From Trogon surrucura (Eukaryota; Chordata; Aves; Trogoniformes; Trogonidae): DNA of 64,000 bases. A program made the translations under genes and the position numbers. The notes beneath the pieces were generated by a model. The model saw only the letters and a program-made list of their open reading frames with translations, was not told the origin of the DNA and made no database searches. The DNA is taken from positions 2,611,556 to 2,675,555 of the forward strand of contig CM036634.1 in the NCBI GenBank assembly GCA_020746105.1, read 5' to 3'. Numbering within the stretch: position 1 is the stretch's first letter; the number at the start of each line of letters is the position of its first letter. Of the stretch, positions 39,866 to 53,050 are shown in pieces.

Positions 39866-40095
39866 AGAAGGGCAGTCTTGTGACTGAGTCACAAGACGGG
39901 GATTTAGAAGAATTGGGTTTATTGCATGTAGTCACTCTCTCCTTGTGTGTGACTTTAGCCAAGACAATTCACTTCCTAGGACTGTGTCTTTCCTATCTGT
40001 AAAATTTGGATAATGGTGCTCACCTAACTTTCTCAGGGGTAGTGGAGAGGCTTTGGTTGTTGCCATTTAAAAGGCACTTTAGACTCACAGGATTG
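39866..40095 (+). mobile_element. MIR-type SINE relic
   Basis: The best MIR match in the window. The diagnostic 3' half is clear: GTGTGACTTTAGCCAAGACA, ATTCACTTCCTAGGACTGTG, CTTTCCTATCTGTAAAATTT, GGATAATGGTGCTCACCTAA, then CAGGGGTAGTGGAGAGG. The tRNA-like head toward 39870 is eroded. Two short open frames (39769-40002 and 40006-40266) overlap it and are not genes. Confidence 0.75.
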
Positions 40096-43000
40096 CAAGT
40101 GTTATATATTAATGCAAAATGGTATGATATTCAGTTCATTAAATATCCATATGGATTGAGAAGAGAATGGAAGAGAACCTTCTTCTGTATATACAACAGG
40201 AAACAAAGGCATTACTCTGAAAGCTTTCTCTTGAAGGTGTTGTGTTTACTTGAACCAAAAAGTTAGCTTAGATCTGAAAAAAAAAAAAGTGTTGCAGAGA
40301 CTTGCAGAAATGTGTAGAAATAAATGAAATGGAGAACAACGCATACATACAACGGTGAGATAATCAAATGTCCTTTGCCTGCTTCCTTGGTTGTTCAAAA
40401 CATCTGTTTCATGTGCACGGAATTCAATGTCATATTTAGTTTTTCCATACAATTTAACAAACAGTTATACAATACTACTGAATTGGAGAGGAGTATCCAA
40501 AAACCTCATAAAGGAGATTATTCTAAGTAATTGCTATCAAATACTATTAAATTCTGAATAGCGTTAAGCCCCCTCCACCCGCCTGCACAGGCACTTTCAT
40601 TTAGGATTAAAAGGACCTTTATTTGATTTTACTTCAATACAAAAATAAATTAGGTTGACCTGAATTAAGGCCTTTTCGATCCTCAGGAAGAGTGTCTACA
40701 CAGGGATTTACTGTGCTTTAATTGGTCCACTTCAAAAGTTAATTTGGATATTTTTTCCCAACATGCTTAGAAACTGAGTACATATGCCATAACTACAAAA
40801 CAGTGCATAATTCAGAGCATGGGGCTCTATGAATATACATTCAGAATTTAGCACTTCAGTAAGCTTACCAGTACTGCTGGAATATGAATGATGGTGAGAC
40901 TCACTTTGTTGAACTTCGGTTATCTAAAGTCAGGCCTCTATTCTGTTGTGTATACTGAAGAGGCTGTCCCCAAAAAGGTTCACCTCATATTTCCGTGTCC
41001 CTAGCTGCATGCTTCACCATCTCTCTTGTGCCAGCAAGCATTCATAAAGCCGCGTAACAAATTGAGTCGGAAAACTGATCTGACTAAAACCAACTCTGAA
41101 CAATAACAACAACAAGAGAGAGAAAAGAGATTAGTTACAGAAGAGTCACTGCATGATGACTTTAAGCAGGCTTAATTTTGATTGTGCAACCATATCCTAA
41201 AAAACGCAGGATTAATTGTTTTCCAGATATAATTCTTTCGCTTTTCCAATTATACAAGCTTTGCAAGTGAGTTTATAGAAAATACTTAAGACAATTGAGG
41301 AGAAGGAAACATAGCCCCAAGAAATCATACTTGTGCAAGCTCCTACGAATGGAAGTAGGTCTGAGCTTCTGAGCAGTATTTATACCTCATTGCTTGTGGT
41401 TAAGCATCTTTCTTCAGTTTTTCACAGCAAGCGCTGGCAAAGATAGTTGGAAACTGTGTTCTAAGTGTCCAATTTAAAGTACCTTAAAGGGACCCAGTTT
41501 TCAGAAAATGCTGGGAGCTCATCCTGTGAAAACCATCACTCAAACCTGATGATCAGCTTGGAAACTCTTGGCCCTACCTAAAATGAGTTACATTTATGTA
41601 AATTGAATTTTATAATGGTAACCCAATACATGTACATTTTAATTGAGCCATGTGAATGTTAAGAAACAATTTTTCTGTGTGGCATTGCTGATCATGTGAC
41701 ACATGGACGAGACAACACACTGCATTTTAAGAAGGTTTTGATTCAAAATATTACAGCCAAAAGGCCTGAGTGCTCAACATCAATGGCTTTGATACCAGAG
41801 CCCTTTAAATCATAATTCAAGGACTTGGGAGTAGCAAAGCCCAGAAAAGATGAATGGCCTGACAGCTGAGAATGGATCCAAGCAGAAGGGATGTCACAGG
41901 GCCGCAAGGGACAGTTGGGAAACATCTTTGCCCTGATGGGTTGTGGGCCCTGCTACGGGCTGCCTGACATCAGTCACTTGGAATGCCAGTAATATAACAC
42001 CCCTGCGACACTCGGTGCTCCCGCCGTACAGTTTTATTGCCCTGCTTCCACTCTCTCTGGTTTATATCGGATTGTGTTTTCCAAAGACAGGCAATAAAGA
42101 GGGGAGGAGGGGAAGGGGGATTTATAGCCTGCTAAACTAAACTTCCCTGGGCTTGCTGTCCTCTGTCCCAGCCCTCCTCTTGCTGCCCTGACTGGTCTGG
42201 AGGAACAGTGCTTGTAGCAAGGTCTCAGGGTGTGAAGGACGAGGCTTGTCAAAGACTACTTGGGTTCTCTTCTTGGGAGGTCAGAGAGCACAGGCCGGGC
42301 ATCCACCAACTCAGTTGCTTCAATGTAGCAGGCACTGCATCACGCTGGTATGGAAAGCATGTTATTTTTTTCACATGCTAATAATCTCAGGATCAATCTT
42401 GAATCGCATACTTAGAATTTGCGATACAAGGCTCTCGCTGTTTGTGGAAGGATTGTGGAACAGGTTAAGGCTTACAAAAATCTGGCTTAATGTAGGCATC
42501 TCTAGTACTTCCGTGAAATGACTGTCAAAGTCTCTGCCTCAACAGATTGACTGTGGAGGTTTGGCATGCTGCGTGTGTGATTTCGAGCATTGTATGATGG
42601 TGCATGGCACAGTGTGGCCTGAGATCTCTATTACACAGATTTGATTAAGCTGGAAGATTTTAGAATGCGAAGATCCAACATCCGTCTACTCCTGAAGAGG
42701 CCTCCAAAACTGCTGTGCCACTGGCTGTCCTATCCCACAGTTCTTAAAGTATCTGAGGTGAATACATGTGGCTAGAAACAATGGGAACTGTAGTTTTCTC
42801 AGGCAAAGCTGTTTCTGTAAGAGGTAGCTAGAATCCTGAAAGGCTGCCATTTAGGCACATCTGCTTCGTGACAGGCATAACAGCACAATGTGATTTTCAC
42901 GTGCTCTATAAATATTGCGGGTGGGGCAGGGGATGGGGAAGGATTTGGGACAGGGAGAACTATTTCCACACTGCAAATACTTGGTGAAATACTCACCCAA

Positions 43001-46000
43001 GGTGTAAGGCTCTCAAAGAAAGATTTTTATCTGATATGACTACTCAATGGAACATTCTCCAAACTCCTGTGTTGTTCACAGTTTTTAGAGCATCCAGTCT
43101 CTGCCAGAATTTTCTGGGACGTCGGATAAATAAATGGAATCCTTTCCTACTGAATTTCCACCGTATTATGGCATAGGGCTGAATGAGAATGAAGCCAAAA
43201 CAACTCTGTGAATCAAGTCATTGCATTGAGCTAAGTGTGGCAGATAAGTGGGGAGATGGACAAACACCAGTAAAATGCAAGCACTTGCCACCACGTAAAC
43301 AGTGAAATTACAGTGTGCCCCACTATCCTGTGATAAAACTGTCAAGTGTCTCTCAACTACCTGTCACTGACAGAAATTTTAAACCAGCTCTTACTAGTGT
43401 GATCTCACAGTGCCAGGTGCTCCCCTCTCATTCATTGCCTTCCCATCACCTCCACCTTTGACAGCTGCCCTGGCTGAGGTGAACACACCAGCGTACAAAC
43501 ACTCCGCAGTGGAAGGTATTGCCTCAGCTTACCTGGGGGGACAGGGGGGTATAATGAATAGTGATGGGATGAAATGTGCCATGATGAATGGACTCTGTAA
43601 GCAACCTGTGAAACCATGATGTTCAAATTTTTAAGACAGTGTTCAATAAAGAACAAGAGAAAATACCATCCTGTGGGGAAAAATCCAGTAATGGCAGAGA
43701 TAAGTAGCATAGTGGGGCTTTTGAATCTTATATTTCTCTGATTGAGAGACTGCATGACACAGCTTCTAAGTCCAGTTCAGCTGCACACCGCATTGACATC
43801 CTAAATGACACCAAGCAAAGAATGAACCACTCAATATTTAGGTTAGCAAATGGGTTTTTTCCTTTTTAATCTGCTAGCCTGAACCAAAATGGCATTGTGC
43901 TCTTCAGTGTACTATTAAGAGCCAGACAAAGGACCTCAAACTTCAATCTCCAGGGGATTTGGGGTTTTGCAATATTACCTGTATTACTTTTTGGGAGAAT
44001 TTGGTTTTAGCACAGTATGAGGGACTGCTGTGTTGAACACTTTAAAAAGAAAGGAGGAATCTATGTCTGGATGCTGGTCACTTCTCTCATTGCACTTGCA
44101 AGCTGAGCCTGTTTTTCCTCACAGAAAGCAAATAGATTGCTCAAACTTGAGGTTTTCATTTTATAGAGAGGTAGCAATTCCTTGTATATGGTCTCCCTAT
44201 GGGTCTGGAAAGGAAAACACTACTCAGGCCAGGTTCCCGTGTTTTTATACTTCGTTATTACCCATTATAAGGAGAAAAAAAAAGTAATGAGGCTGGGGGA
44301 GAGGGAAAACCAGGTATTTGGAAAGCATCATCACTTTTGCCCAGCTCCTTCCCACCACATGCAAGGAAAAGTGCCTCATCTCTTCCCAAGCTAGAGGGAT
44401 AAGATCTTTTGTATATTTTGTACTTATAATTAATCTATGCCTGTGCTGTACATATGCTAGCCCCTTCTTTTCTTGCTTATTGGTGAAGCAGTTTGTGAAT
44501 CTTTGCTTGTGTCCAGTTATAACCTACCTGACAGGCTTATGATGCCGTTTCGCTATATGGAAAAGACAAGATTGTATTTATGCAAGGGTAATTCTTTTGC
44601 AGACAACAGAGTGGTATTCAGCAAGCTTATGATCTGTATCAAGTGAAAAGTCTGTGTGAGGTCAACTTGGTGAGGGAAATCATAATCTATTAGAAAAGCA
44701 GCAGAGATACACAAAACACATGAATGTTTGCAAAACCCCCAACTCTTCTCGCAAGTTCTGCCTGACTTCAGACCCTATGGGATAACGTGGGAGTGAATGC
44801 ACAAACTATACATGTAATATCTATTCAGCCATGTATGCATCTCAAAGTTTTTATCTCATGCCCTTCCTTGCAGTAGTATGTGACTACAGTTAAAACATAG
44901 CAAGGATATATATGTCTGAATATTTTTTAAAAAATGCTTTTCTATCCCTCCTTCTAAAGCAAGACCATTTTAACTGATTTCTGGAAAACTTTAAGTCAGA
45001 AATTCAAAAGCAACATCTTAAGTGCATGTGAAAGTGTGAACAGTAAGTTGCTAGAGTTCCTGGAGAGCAGCAGTTTTCTGGAGACACTACTAAATAATTT
45101 TCCACTACGAAAAATTAAGTCCAAAGGTTCTGTGTTTAAGGTGCTGCTATGAAGAGTAGAAAAGACCTTGGATGTATTTAGAGACTGGAAGTTAATATTC
45201 ATAGTGAAATTCAAGCTTCACAAAATTTCAGTATTCTCTTCAGTGCATCACACAGTTTGCAAGGTGTGCAAGACTTGAAGCTGCATCCAAAACTCTCAAA
45301 AACGCAGAGAAACATGAGTATGTAGGATAGGGTCTACCTTTTGCTGCAATGATATGTCATGCTAAATGCAAATATGTCTCTTAGAGGAAATTGTCTCTAG
45401 AGATTAACCTGTATTAAGAGACAAACACAACACTGGAATAATTAATTCCAACTTCTTTCAGAAGAGATGCCACATAAATTGGCTAGGGACTCATTTTCAC
45501 TTGTTAATTCCTGGAAAAACAAGTAACTACTCTAGACACTTCTAATTAAATGGGCATTTCTCTATCACTAAGCCATAATGTATCTATTCAGGTCTTAAAT
45601 TTTCCCTGTTGAGAGGAACAACAAGAGATAAAGGCACCATTTATATTCCAGTGTTACGGATTAGGCCTAAGTGGGAGTTATAGCTGCATGTCCTGCACTG
45701 ATCATGGGAATTAATTTTACTTTTTATGAATGAGAATGCAAGTGCTCTCATGTTTTTCAAACACTACTATGCCTTTTTTGTCTCAGGGAAATTTCACATT
45801 CTCAACTTCCTCTTTATTTTGAAAAGTTTAACACAGACCTCTGTAAAGACACCTGATGAACACACTGCTCTTTAAACAGTTACAGAATCTCAACCTACCC
45901 TGAACGCTGCCATAATTTCAAGTACAGCCTGGCAACACACAAGTTACAGCAGTACGTCCTGCCAGGTTTTCAGTATGTAAATCCAATACAAACATCCCTC

Positions 46001-46900
46001 TGCCTTCATATTCTTATTTCCTGATTGTGCTGTATTGTATCTAATACATTTAACAACTACTTCATCTGAAATATTTCTGGTGGAATAATGAAAACAAATC
46101 CTGGATCCCCCTTCTGCTCTGTTTCTGCTGCTTATTAACCCAAGGTGATTTAGGACGTCCTTGAGCCTTAGAGCAATTGAAATTTGTTTTGGGAGCTGTG
46201 TGCTTAGGGACATGTGGAAGAGGTTATTTATTCCAAAGAGCCGACCCGCAATGATGATGTCATAGGAGCCAGCAAAGCACCGTATCAGCTCAGTCAGTTT
46301 GCTACCAAATCACTGCCGGCAGCTCTCTATATGGTGGCACCTGCTGATATACACAGTGCCTGTACATAATTGGCATATACATTGCTTAATTTTTATAAAA
46401 GCTTACGATTAGCTTTCATCTTTTTACTTCTGTCCTTCTTTAAACCTCTGTCAGTAAACTTCTGTCGTTGTATTTGCAACAGGCAAACATCTATTGTAAA
46501 CCAGTTTCACCTCAGTCATGGCAAGCTGAATTCACAGGCAGCTCTTCTGACTACTTCCTTTGCCTATATATACAAAATGACAAATGATAGATTTGTGAAT
46601 AAAGTGATCTGTAATGAGAATATTTTTCTATAGACTCTTATTCAGGAGAAACTCTGCTCCAGGTAGCTCAAATTATTGAGGCCTTTTTCAGAGCTGTTTC
46701 TAAAATTCTTGTCTTGCTCTTAAGACTAGCAGGATTCAAACTTTGCTTTACGTTCCGAGGCAATACATGCTGGTAAAAACTATCTAAGGTAACAAGTGGA
46801 GACAACAGCTTCACTATGGTTTGTCTAGGTACAGCTTGCTGCTGCAAAGCCTAAATATCCACCGAGTAGAAAGTCTCGGACTTATTTCGTGGAGCACAGT
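40096..46900. other. Unique noncoding sequence
   Basis: Nearly 7 kb with no gene or recognisable transposon. The block at 41930-42190 is somewhat GC-richer and carries open frames on both strands (41943-42140, 42034-42252), without domains. A homopolymer A tract lies at 40278-40289. Confidence 0.55.
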
Positions 46901-47050
46901 ACAGAATCATAGAAAACAGGTCCCAAAGGAATCTTAGCAGGTCATCTAAGCCATTTCCTTCCCCAGGATAGCTGCACTTGCAGTGTTCCTTTATGGGAAG
47001 TCGAGGGTTGGATGGGGTGTTTTTTACAGGCTGAACTGCAGGTTCCCTGT
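46901..47050 (-). mobile_element. Old CR1 LINE fragment
   Basis: In reverse orientation: ACAGAATCATAGAAAACAGG, then TCCCAAAGGAATCTTAGCAG, GTCATCTAAGCCATTTCC, and further weakly matching sequence. This is the CR1 3' end (tail, then the promoter-distal region). It is far more diverged than the copies at 8106, 52289 and 58266, so it is an older insertion. The inner limit is approximate. Confidence 0.6.
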
Positions 47051-50000
47051 ACAATCTTCAGGAAATTATTCAGCACAAACAAAGCAGTGTAATTCTGTCT
47101 CTCATATGGGTGTTGAGTAGCTTCAATACTGCTGGAAAAACGCTATAGGACGTTTGCATTGCTGGATTAAAATGCCTATGATTACCAAAGGTGCCCGAAT
47201 TATTTTTTCCTCAAGCTTTGACTCTTTCGGCATCTGATTCGGTGGGACTTAAAAGTCTATGGTAAGATTCTGTCTAAGTACTGAATGAGCTCCTTTATAG
47301 CACTCAGCTATTTGGATTGTGACATTCTGAAACTGATATCAAACTATGCATTATTACTTGTAAATGTTGGTGTGCAATATTCCTCATTGCAAATACCTCA
47401 TAGCTAGCCTGCTGTGAATATTCCATCTGTAAATTCACCCAAAAGCAAGTTAGTTACAGGACTCGGGTGATGTGAATACCGTATCCTCACTGGTTACTGA
47501 ACAGCACATTCCAAGTACGTTATGAACAACTGTACTATTCAGTGTGTGCTTTCTGCAAATATTCAGATATTAAATTCTCCCTCTGTAGGTACAGTGCTAT
47601 GTAACTTGAACGTTCACTGGCCTACAGAGTATCCTGCTACGATTAAGTCTATAATTCTTTCAAAATTCTAGGATATGTTCATAGAAATATTACTCAACAC
47701 TTAGTTACAATAAGTACAGGAGTAGGGTTGCCTGCTAGAGAGATGGTCAGAATATTATTGGCACATAATGTGAGCAATAAGTGCAATAAGTGTGAAATAG
47801 TTATTTGCTACCCAGGAGCTTGGGAAGGAAAGAAGATAACAAGCATAAAGAGGACCCACATTTTCATTGGAAGCATAAGTAGGTCACTTTGTGGTGGTGT
47901 TGTCCCAACAAGTACAGTCTGAACTGAGTGAGGACCCATATACTCTTGCCACCTTTTTCGCACGATGTCTTGAAGCCCTGCTGGTCTTCTTATAACTGTA
48001 TGTTAATTTACACCTTCACTAGCATGTTATATGCAGTCACTGGTATCAGTTGCTTATTCTAAGTAAGCACATTCTTTTAACATGTTCTTACCCATACTCT
48101 TCTTTGGAAGTTCTCTTCCCTCCCTCCCCCTACTCAAAATGCATTATTTCCTACCAGTTGTTCTTCTCCATTCCCTTAACTTCAAGAAAGCAAAGCAGAT
48201 TATGTCCACATAATAGGGCAACATCTCTAGTGAAGAATTTGGCTCTTACGTATTCCTCTCCTACTTCTTTAACTCTTCTCTTTATAGATTTCCCCTATTC
48301 CAATTCCTCATCTGTTACTCCTTCTCTCTCATTCACTTCTTATTTCCTTCATGGATCAGAATCTTTCCTATATCTGCTACAGACTTCTTAGGGAGTCCAT
48401 GTATGGTTAAAGGGTCCTATTAACAACAGGAATTGTTTGTATGAGCTAATTAGATTTCCACAGAGACAGCTTTAATAAGCCCTGTTGGTTTTTTGGATTA
48501 TCCGCAAAGCAATAGTGCAATGGCAGCGTTCATTTTGCTTGGCTGTATCAGGCCATATATCACATCCTTTTCCTTCCAGTCCTTCAAATAAGCTTGTCTC
48601 ATTCTTATTTTTGGTTTCAAGTTATAGATTATAAATATAAGTTCTCCTCACTTTTCTCTATAATTTGACCCCCAGCTGTTGAAACGACTTCAAGTGATTC
48701 CCCCTGCCCACCGTCCGCCCCCATTGCTAATGGTTTCATATGAAAGACAGCCCTAGCTTTAGGAACAAATGACGTTCCTCGGACCAGCTGTGTCTAATAA
48801 AAATCCAACCTCCAACTCTCACTTCCCTTCCTCAAAAGGATAAAATTGATTTGAAAGTGCTGACGATAAGATACATGGGAATACAAAATCTCCTCCAGTC
48901 AACAGACCAAACTTGTGCACCGTGACATCATTGTATGCAAAAGAAACGATGCTGTCAGTTCCTCCACTGCCCTATAACTACAATTTATTCCACTTGTCCT
49001 GTAGAAGGGGTATTTTTTCATTTAATTTAGCCTAGTTTAGTCTGTCTAGAGCTATTTTCATTCCTGAAGTGCCATAATGAACACTAGAAAATACAGGTTC
49101 CCACCTAGGCTCTGTTAGAATCAATCGACACAGTGAAAATATCCCTTACTGGTACTGGATGACCCCTTGAACCAATGTTACAGGGACACTGCAGAGTACT
49201 TAAATCAGGAAAACAAGATGGCCTGGCAGCACAGAGCTGGCAGGTGGCATGAGCCTGTACTACTTATTCTTACCTGCTGGATGTCCTGGCATAGGGTGTG
49301 GGTGTAGAGCAGGTGCTACCTATACATGGTTATGTGACTGAGCACAGCTGTAGTGCAGAGCAGATGCAGTTTCAAATCACTCCATTGCCTGGGCAACCTA
49401 AAAAGAGAGCACAGATGAACTTCATGGTTGAGTATCCAAAAATCTTCTGTTGCCCTGTCTTTTCCTATCATCAACCAAAGCAGGGTATTTCTGTAATACT
49501 TAGTTTTGCAGGCAAAAACAATAACTTGGATTTTTTTATTTTTTTTTTTTCCATTGCCCACTGGAGATTTATTCTGTTCAGTACCTCCAAGCTTCTTTAA
49601 AAACCCGCATCCCCCCCTCTCTTCACCCTTTTCTTTATTTTACTTGGATGGCTTTGGATATTTCTCTGGCCATATTTGAGAAAATTCTCTGGCATTCTCA
49701 AAGGTGTTACATTATTTTAATGAGTTTTCTAGTATATCTGGGATTTGGTCAACTTAGAGGTACCACTCTCTGTTTTTTAGTTCCATTTCATCCTTCAGTT
49801 CCTGAATAAAACTAGCTGATACAGGACAGCTACAAGTAAGTTGAGAAGAATAATCTGGAATCTTTTTTTTTAACTTCAAAAGAGGTTTCTTGTTTTAGCT
49901 GTGGAATGAGAAGACTTAACTGCAAATTTCATGCCTTTGTTACTACTATACAGTGTGAAAATTTTAATAACCAAAAGAAATAAATACATTAATACCCAAT

Positions 50001-51982
50001 TCAAATTTTGAATGAAGGCTGCTCTTGCCCACACTCACATTTCATTAGGGGCCTGATTCTGCAGTTATAACCCTTCTCTGTCACTAAACACTGTTTCAGT
50101 TCAATGAATTCAGTGAGAGTCAAGATTACTCATCAACTTCCAAAAAGTCCTGAAGATCTTTCAGAAGTGAACTCCTAAATATGCACAGGTGCAAAGTCTA
50201 GGCAAGACAGCTGAAAAATCACAGGCTTTCTCACAGCTGCTAACACCCATGGCTCATGTAGTGACTCACAGAAACTGTAGAGAGACTATCAGCTTGGTTT
50301 TTTTGTAAAACTGTTGCATGCAGAATATTTTGTACAATGTAATTAAAAATGACTGTAATAACAGGGCCTCTGTGAGTACCACTGGCAGACAGTTTCACTA
50401 TCTAACGCGTGTCATAATTCAGAAATGTTTCTGGTGCCCAGCTAAAATGCAGTAATATCCTCTTGTTAATTAGAACTGCCATTTTACTTTAATTTGTCGT
50501 GTCATTCTATACGTCTCTGCCTCTTCTCTGAAAGATAAAAATCTGCAGACTAGAGTAACGTACCCTGTGGTGAGGAAAAGCAGTGCTGTATATACTGAAA
50601 GAAACAAGGTACGGGGATTGGGAAGCACCCTCTGTAAGTACAAGTACTGTTATTTATAGTCAGCACTGAAATTCTTCAGAAGTATGTAACTTTCCTAGAT
50701 AGCTGGATAACTGCAAAAACAGATATGTTGACAAAATAGTTCACCATCTTCTGATCTAATGCCTACTACATCTCTTTCCCCCTTACTGCCTCAGAAAGCT
50801 CTCTCTCTTCTCTTGCACGAAGGTTGAAATCACTCTTCTGAATCTGTCAGGGAATTCCCTCCAACTCAAAGAGGATCACTCAGAACCAAAGAGGTTTCAA
50901 AAATCAGCCTCTCTGCTTTTTCTACAAATTTGATTTAGTAGAGTACATTTGGCCTTTTAAGGATTTTTATCTGATAAAGGTGAGAAAAGTTCATAACGTA
51001 ATTGGCTTCCTTTCATCTGCTGGATCTCAAAAAAAAAAGGTATTTCAACTGTTTACAAAGGCAGTTACTTTGCATTTCTGTCTCCCTTGAAAACTTTGCA
51101 CAGAAGTCTCTTCTTAAACATCTACTGTGTTCTACATAACTAATCCAGATCAGTGGTTGGAACACTAAACTTAATATCAACTTGCTTTCAATCAGTTCAT
51201 CAGTACCACACAGGAATGTCATATGTCAAACATATGACAAAAAAAAGGTGTTCTACCCCACAATATTCTAAATAAATCTCTTGGTTCAGGCACCGTTCTC
51301 CACCTTTATCTCTCCCTAGGAGTGATACTCGTGACGCTGACCATGCCAGCCATTAGTACATTCTAGCATAATGTTAAACACATCAAATATTTTCGGAATT
51401 TCTTACGAGATAATCTCTAAAGTTTTAGATGATCATATACTGCAACACCCAGTAGCACAGTATCCCTGATCAATGGGCAATGACTTGATTAAATACCAAG
51501 TCCAAAGCAAGAATAAATTTCAGGACAACAACAACCCCACGGAGAATATTTAAATCTTCTGGAAATTGCCTCAATTGCCTATTGTATTTTTGCTTTATTT
51601 CAACAAAATGACAGTATACAGTAAACATTGATTTTAGTCCTAGTATTTCACGAGGAATCATCTTGATTCTTCCTCACCCCCTCCAGTTTCTGTCTTCATT
51701 GTTGCCTGAATGCTCAAGTATTGCTCTTGCCAGTGTGGATCAGGAGGAACTTCTGTCAAGTCCACACAACAAAAAGAGAAACCAGGCCCTTTTTCTGCCT
51801 GCTTCCTGGTGACAAAATCATTGGAATCACTCACTAAACCAGGAGTGAGCTTAACAGATTGCTGTGAAGCTGGGTTTTTTTTGGGGGGAACAAATAGTCC
51901 CTGTTCAGCCCCAGCAGACAGTAATGGAGCTGTCAGTAAGTTAATGCGCGGTTCCTGGCTTTAAGATCCGTTTTTGGCAGCC
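47051..51982. other. Unique noncoding sequence
   Basis: No gene was supported. Around 50041-50130 there may be a relic of an ancient amniote repeat. A T-rich tract lies at 49531-49550. Short open frames are featureless. Confidence 0.55.
50041..50130 (+). mobile_element. Possible ancient amniote repeat
   Basis: GGGGCCTGATTCTGCAG, followed by TTCAATGAATTCAGTGAGAG and a GATTACTCATCAAC-like motif, resembles the GGGCCTGATTCTGC... repeats common in sauropsid genomes. Matching is from memory and the copy is diverged. Confidence 0.3.
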
Positions 51983-52288
51983 TGTGGTGGTCAGCCCACT
52001 GGCCGGGCATGATACGAAGAGCCATCCTTATCTGGATGAGGATGATCCAGTATTCTTCTTTTGTAGGGTCCCAATGCAATCAGCAGCAGAAACCTACAGA
52101 CCACACCTGGGATTCTCCCTGTGGCGCACAAAACCAACAATATAACTCCCTCCTGCCGGGTCAGCTTGTCCTCCCCTCCTCGCACGGGGGCCCTCAGGGA
52201 GCCAGGCCTAACGCTCCTTTGGGTCTTTTTCTCCCCATTCTGACTCCCACCTGCCTGGGGTGTGCCTGGCACCAACGGGCTCCTTGCA
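51983..52288 (-). mobile_element. Possible short LTR or unclassified element
   Basis: A GC-rich block of 306 bp bounded by TG (TGTGGTGGTCAGCCC) and CA (GGGCTCCTTGCA) and abutting the 3' tail of the next CR1. In the minus direction it reads TGCAAGGAGCCC to GACCACCACA and contains a TATA-like GTTATATTG. No target duplication is visible and I do not recognise the family. A 94-codon minus-strand frame (51991-52275) and a 125-codon plus-strand frame (52009-52386) cross it, neither with a known domain. Confidence 0.25.
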
Positions 52289-52800
52289 ATAGAATCACAG
52301 AATCGATTGGGTTGGAAAAGACCTCAGAGATCATCAAGTCCAACACTTGGTCCAACTCCAGTCCTTTTACTAGATCATGGCACTAAGTGCCATGTCCAAT
52401 CTCAGTTTAAAAACCTCCAGGGCCGGTGAATCCACCACCTCCCTGGGCAGGCCATTCCACTGCCTGACCACTCTCTCTGTAAAGAATTTCTTTCTAATAT
52501 CCAGCCTAAATTCCCCCTGGCAGAGCTTAAGCCCGTGCCCCCTTGCCCTGCTGCTCACTGCCTGGGAGAAGAGACCAGTCCCCACCTGGCTACAACTTCC
52601 CTTCAGGTAGTTCTAGAGAGTGATGAGGTCACCTCTCAGCCTCCCCTTCTCCAGACTGAACAACCCCAGCTCCCTCAGCCTCTCCCCACAGCTCTTGTGT
52701 TCCAGTCCCTTCACCAGCCTTGCTGCTCTTCTCTGGACCCACTCCAGCACTTCGATATCTTTCCTGAACTGAGGGGCCCAGAACTGAAATACAGCGATAA
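52289..52800 (-). mobile_element. CR1 LINE, 3' portion (reverse orientation)
   Basis: A well-preserved CR1 3' end read from the minus strand. Diagnostic plus-strand blocks are AGAATCACAGAATCGATTGG, GGTTGGAAAAGACCTCAGAG, ATCATCAAGTCCAAC, CCATTCCACTGCCTGACCAC, TCTCCAGACTGAACAACCCC, and CCTTGCTGCTCTTCTCTGGA. About 0.5 kb remains, and the reverse transcriptase is missing. Its 5'-truncation end lies at about 52800, right against the CpG island. Frames in it on both strands (52370-52585, 52377-52610, 52629-52868) are repeat-derived. Confidence 0.95.
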
Positions 52801-52820
52801 CAAGTTACCTCCTCAAGTAG

Positions 52821-53050
52821 ATGGAGCCTGCCTTGAACCGCCTGGTTGTGCTCCTCTGGGCGGGTCACCTCCTCCTGCTCTGCCGGGGCTGGGCCCTCTG
52901 GCCCCGCACACCCCTCCGGGCCCGGCCCCGCGGCGAGGACCGGCGGCGAGACACTCAGGAGTGCTGCGGCCCTGAGGCGCGGAGCGGCACGCGCGAACGC
53001 GCGGCGCTAGAGCTCACGAGGCCTCGAGGCGCGGAGGCAGCGGGGCGGCG
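52821..53050 (+). CDS. Possible first coding exon with signal peptide (gene not recognised)
   Basis: An open frame starts with ATG at 52821, is preceded directly by an in-frame TAG, and would run to TGA at 53052-53054 if unspliced. Residues 1-30 look like a signal peptide or anchor: a short N-region with one Arg, then LVVLLWAGHLLLLC, then a polar Arg/Trp/Pro stretch. The remainder is Arg-, Ala- and Glu-rich, as GC-rich DNA often encodes. A good splice donor (GTGAGG) lies at 53051, which would end the exon in phase 2. It lies in the CpG island. The start context is weak (T at -3, G at +4), and the CR1 sits about 20 bases upstream. I do not recognise the protein, and a chance frame in GC-rich DNA is possible. 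Confidence 0.3.

Noticed and set aside
52535-52975. 146-codon frame crossing the CR1 and the CpG island
   Set aside because: Its first half is CR1 sequence and its second half GC-rich island sequence in another frame. No independent support.
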